Below, one piece after another: positions 5,671 to 7,380 of a DNA stretch of 7,380 nucleotides. Each line of letters opens with the position of its first letter. Within the stretch, counting starts at the first letter, position 1. This DNA comes from JBGPYM01 sp041493205 (GTDB lineage Bacteria > Bacteroidota > Ignavibacteria > UBA10030 > UBA6906). Both the position numbers and the translations under genes were made by a program. The stretch spans positions 1 to 7,380 of the forward strand of contig JBGPYM010000161.1 in the NCBI GenBank assembly GCA_041493205.1, in the 5' to 3' direction. Under the pieces are notes generated by a model, which saw only the letters and a program-made list of their open reading frames with translations, was not told where the DNA came from and made no database searches.

Positions 5671-6638
5671 TTCGATCTGGTGACGACGAATTTGGCGAAG
5701 GCCGTCAGGGCATCCTTCGCCGGCGAGGGCGAAAACAGATCGAGCTGACCCGTCGCCCGGGAGGCAAATTCCTCCGCCCGCGCTGCCGCGTATTCAATCC
5801 CGCCATACGACGAGACAAAGTCCACGACCTTCTGCACCCGCATCTTCTTCCCGCCGCTCCGGATCATCCCCAGGATTTCCTTCCCTTCGGCTTTTGACGC
5901 CTGGCGCAGCGCGTGGATCAGTGGGAGGGTGAGCTTCTTCTCGCTCAGATCCAGACCCGTCGGCTTGCCGGTGATGCTCTTTCGGCCGACGTAATCCAGT
6001 ATGTCGTCCCTGATCTGGAAGGCCAAACCGACGTTTTCACCGTACTCCCGCAACCTCCGGAGCCGGTCGGCTTCACCCGTCGCGCTCGCAGCACCGATCT
6101 CGCAACAGGTCGATATGAGCGATGCCGTTTTGTCGCTGATGATCTTCAGGTAGGTGGCCTCGTCCATGTCCAGCTTGCGGCTCTTCTGAATCTGGTGAAT
6201 CTCCCCCTCGCTCATGCGGCGGACGGAGCCTGAGGTGATCTTGAGGAACTGAAAATCGTCGTGTTCGAGGGAGAGCAGGAGTCCGCGGGACAGCAGGTAA
6301 TCCCCCATCAGGACGGCGATCTTGTTTTTCCAGACCGCATTGATCGACGGGAATCCCCGCCGCGTGTCGGCGTCATCCACCACGTCATCATGCACCAGTG
6401 TCGCCGTGTGCAGGATCTCCACCAGCGTCGCACCGCGGTACGTCTTGTCGTTCACCCCCCCGCAGATCTCCGCACTCAGAAACACCAGAATCGGACGGAC
6501 CCTCTTCCCCTTCTGACGCACGATATATTTCGTGACGAGCTCCACGAGCCCGACTTTCGACCGGAGGGCCTCACGGAACACCTTCGGAAAGGCGTCGAGA
6601 TGAGGCTGGATCGGTTTCGCTATGTCCTGCAGGTCCAC
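5667..6638 (-). CDS. Polyprenyl diphosphate synthase (long-chain, IspB/HepT-like)
   Basis: This 323-residue trans-isoprenyl diphosphate synthase adds isopentenyl diphosphate units to an allylic primer. GKRVRP (44-49) is the substrate-binding motif. The first Asp-rich motif is DDVVD (84-88, in LVHDDVVDDADTRRG) and the second is DDILD (211-215). The residue five positions before the first Asp motif is Ala79, with Thr80 next, so no aromatic blocks chain growth. That fits a long-chain product such as the C30-C50 tail of menaquinone rather than geranylgeranyl or farnesyl diphosphate. The GTG start is supported by TGAGGA, about eight bases upstream, which overlaps the tatC stop. Only six bases separate it from tatC, so the two are co-transcribed. 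The stop codon lies within a REP-like repeat. Product chain length and hence gene name cannot be fixed from sequence alone. Confidence 0.92.
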   Translation of the reverse strand: MDLQDIAKPIQPHLDAFPKVFREALRSKVGLVELVTKYIVRQKGKRVRPILVFLSAEICGGVNDKTYRGATLVEILHTATLVHDDVVDDADTRRGFPSINAVWKNKIAVLMGDYLLSRGLLLSLEHDDFQFLKITSGSVRRMSEGEIHQIQKSRKLDMDEATYLKIISDKTASLISTCCEIGAASATGEADRLRRLREYGENVGLAFQIRDDILDYVGRKSITGKPTGLDLSEKKLTLPLIHALRQASKAEGKEILGMIRSGGKKMRVQKVVDFVSSYGGIEYAAARAEEFASRATGQLDLFSPSPAKDALTAFAKFVVTRSK

Positions 6639-6644
6639 GAATCC

Positions 6645-7380
6645 TCACTCAGTGCCGGACTTGGTCTTCCCGCGCCAGGCCCACGCGGAGATCCAGATGC
6701 TGATTTCATACAGGGCCATCAGGGGAACCGCCAGGAGCACCTGGCTGACCGGGTCGGTTCCCGGCGTGAGGAAGGCCGCAAGGATGAATATCACGACGAT
6801 GGAATGCCTGCGGTAGTGACGCATGAACGCGGGCGTGAGGATCCCGAGCTTCGAAAGAAACCAGGAGATCATCGGAAGTTCGAACACGACGCCCGCAGCA
6901 AGCATGACGCTGATGATAAAACTCATGTACTCGCTGATGGCGATGTTGTTCTGAATCATCGGCGTCCCGAACCCCGCAAAGAACTGCAGCGCTGCGGGAA
7001 GCATCAGAAAATACGAGAAGGCAACGCCCGCCAGAAAACAGAACGTCGAAAAGAAGACGATCCACTTGATGTACTTCCGCTCCCGGGGCATGAGGCCGGG
7101 CGCGATGAACGCCCAGATCTGATAGAAGAGATAGGGGAGGCTGATGAGAATACCCCCGATGATTGCCACCTGCATGTAGAGGAAGAGCTGTCCGAAGGGC
7201 TTGAGGTTCTGCAGGTGGATCGGCTGCTGGCCGGGCGCAAGGTGGTTGTTCAAGGAGATGATGGGCCGGAGCAGCACGCCGTCCATGAGCCAGTCGATGA
7301 AGATCCAGCAGATCGCGCCGACGGCAAACACGGCGGAGGACATGTAGAAGGGCAGATTCCAGTTGTGATACTTCTCGAGC
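6645..7380 (-). CDS. tatC: Sec-independent (twin-arginine) translocase subunit TatC, 5' end outside window
   Basis: TatC is the inner-membrane receptor that binds twin-arginine signal peptides of folded exported proteins. The frame is open to the right edge, so the Met at 7343 is probably not the true start; residue numbers below count from it. QIWAFIAPGLMPRER (75-89) contains Phe79 and Glu88, equivalent to the signal-peptide-binding Phe94 and Glu103 of E. coli TatC. VVFELPM (152-158) and LTPGTDPVSQVLLAVPL (192-208) match the conserved Glu170 and Asp211 regions. Six hydrophobic segments are present, as in the family. The 12 residues before the Met (LEKYHNWNLPFY) do not show the usual ELRxR of the family N-terminus. 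It is followed six bases later by the polyprenyl synthase in the same operon. Confidence 0.92.
   Translation of the reverse strand, partial: LEKYHNWNLPFYMSSAVFAVGAICWIFIDWLMDGVLLRPIISLNNHLAPGQQPIHLQNLKPFGQLFLYMQVAIIGGILISLPYLFYQIWAFIAPGLMPRERKYIKWIVFFSTFCFLAGVAFSYFLMLPAALQFFAGFGTPMIQNNIAISEYMSFIISVMLAAGVVFELPMISWFLSKLGILTPAFMRHYRRHSIVVIFILAAFLTPGTDPVSQVLLAVPLMALYEISIWISAWAWRGKTKSGTE

Overview
The window looks like chromosomal DNA of a free-living Gram-negative bacterium, most likely from the Bacteroidota/Chlorobi side of the tree (Ignavibacteria- or Chlorobi-like), probably outside class Bacteroidia. The pyridoxal-phosphate synthase at 1694-2926 resembles Bacteroidota-type serine palmitoyltransferase. 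However, two genes carry clear Shine-Dalgarno sequences, and two promoters have ordinary sigma-70-type TTGACT/TATATT hexamers, neither of which is typical of Bacteroidia. The placement is an inference from protein resemblance only. No plasmid, phage or transposase gene is visible.

Layout. Positions 1-337 contain no convincing gene, but 42-132 can fold into three nested helices. A compact minus-strand unit follows: promoter (469-497), initiator tRNA-fMet (386-458) and intrinsic terminator (338-371). A short hairpin repeat (514-550) sits against the stop codon of a minus-strand NAD(P)-dependent epimerase/dehydratase-type gene (547-1527). That gene and a plus-strand operon diverge from one short region (1565-1614) where two promoter candidates overlap. 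The plus-strand genes are a serine palmitoyltransferase-like enzyme (1694-2926), a GNAT-fold acyltransferase overlapping it by one base (2926-4044), a branched-chain aminotransferase ilvE (4082-5008) and a universal stress protein with a very basic tail (5033-5566). Three more copies of the hairpin repeat fill 5567-5670. A convergent minus-strand pair, tatC (cut by the right edge) and a long-chain polyprenyl diphosphate synthase, closes the window.

How the genes may work together. A serine palmitoyltransferase, an N-acyltransferase-like protein and a short-chain dehydrogenase-type reductase match the three core activities of bacterial ceramide synthesis (Spt, bCerS and CerR as described in Caulobacter). 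The best reading is a compact ceramide/sphingolipid locus. The adjacent branched-chain aminotransferase could help supply branched acyl primers for iso-branched sphingoid bases. TatC and the polyprenyl synthase belong to membrane protein export and quinone or lipid-carrier synthesis.

Main points for a second look: the ceramide locus; the overlapping face-to-face promoters, which also argue for a later start of the reductase; the GTAG-headed REP-like hairpins, with compensatory stem changes, whose head supplies the TAG stop codon of two different genes; the possible structured RNA at the left edge; and an atypical TatC N-terminus.
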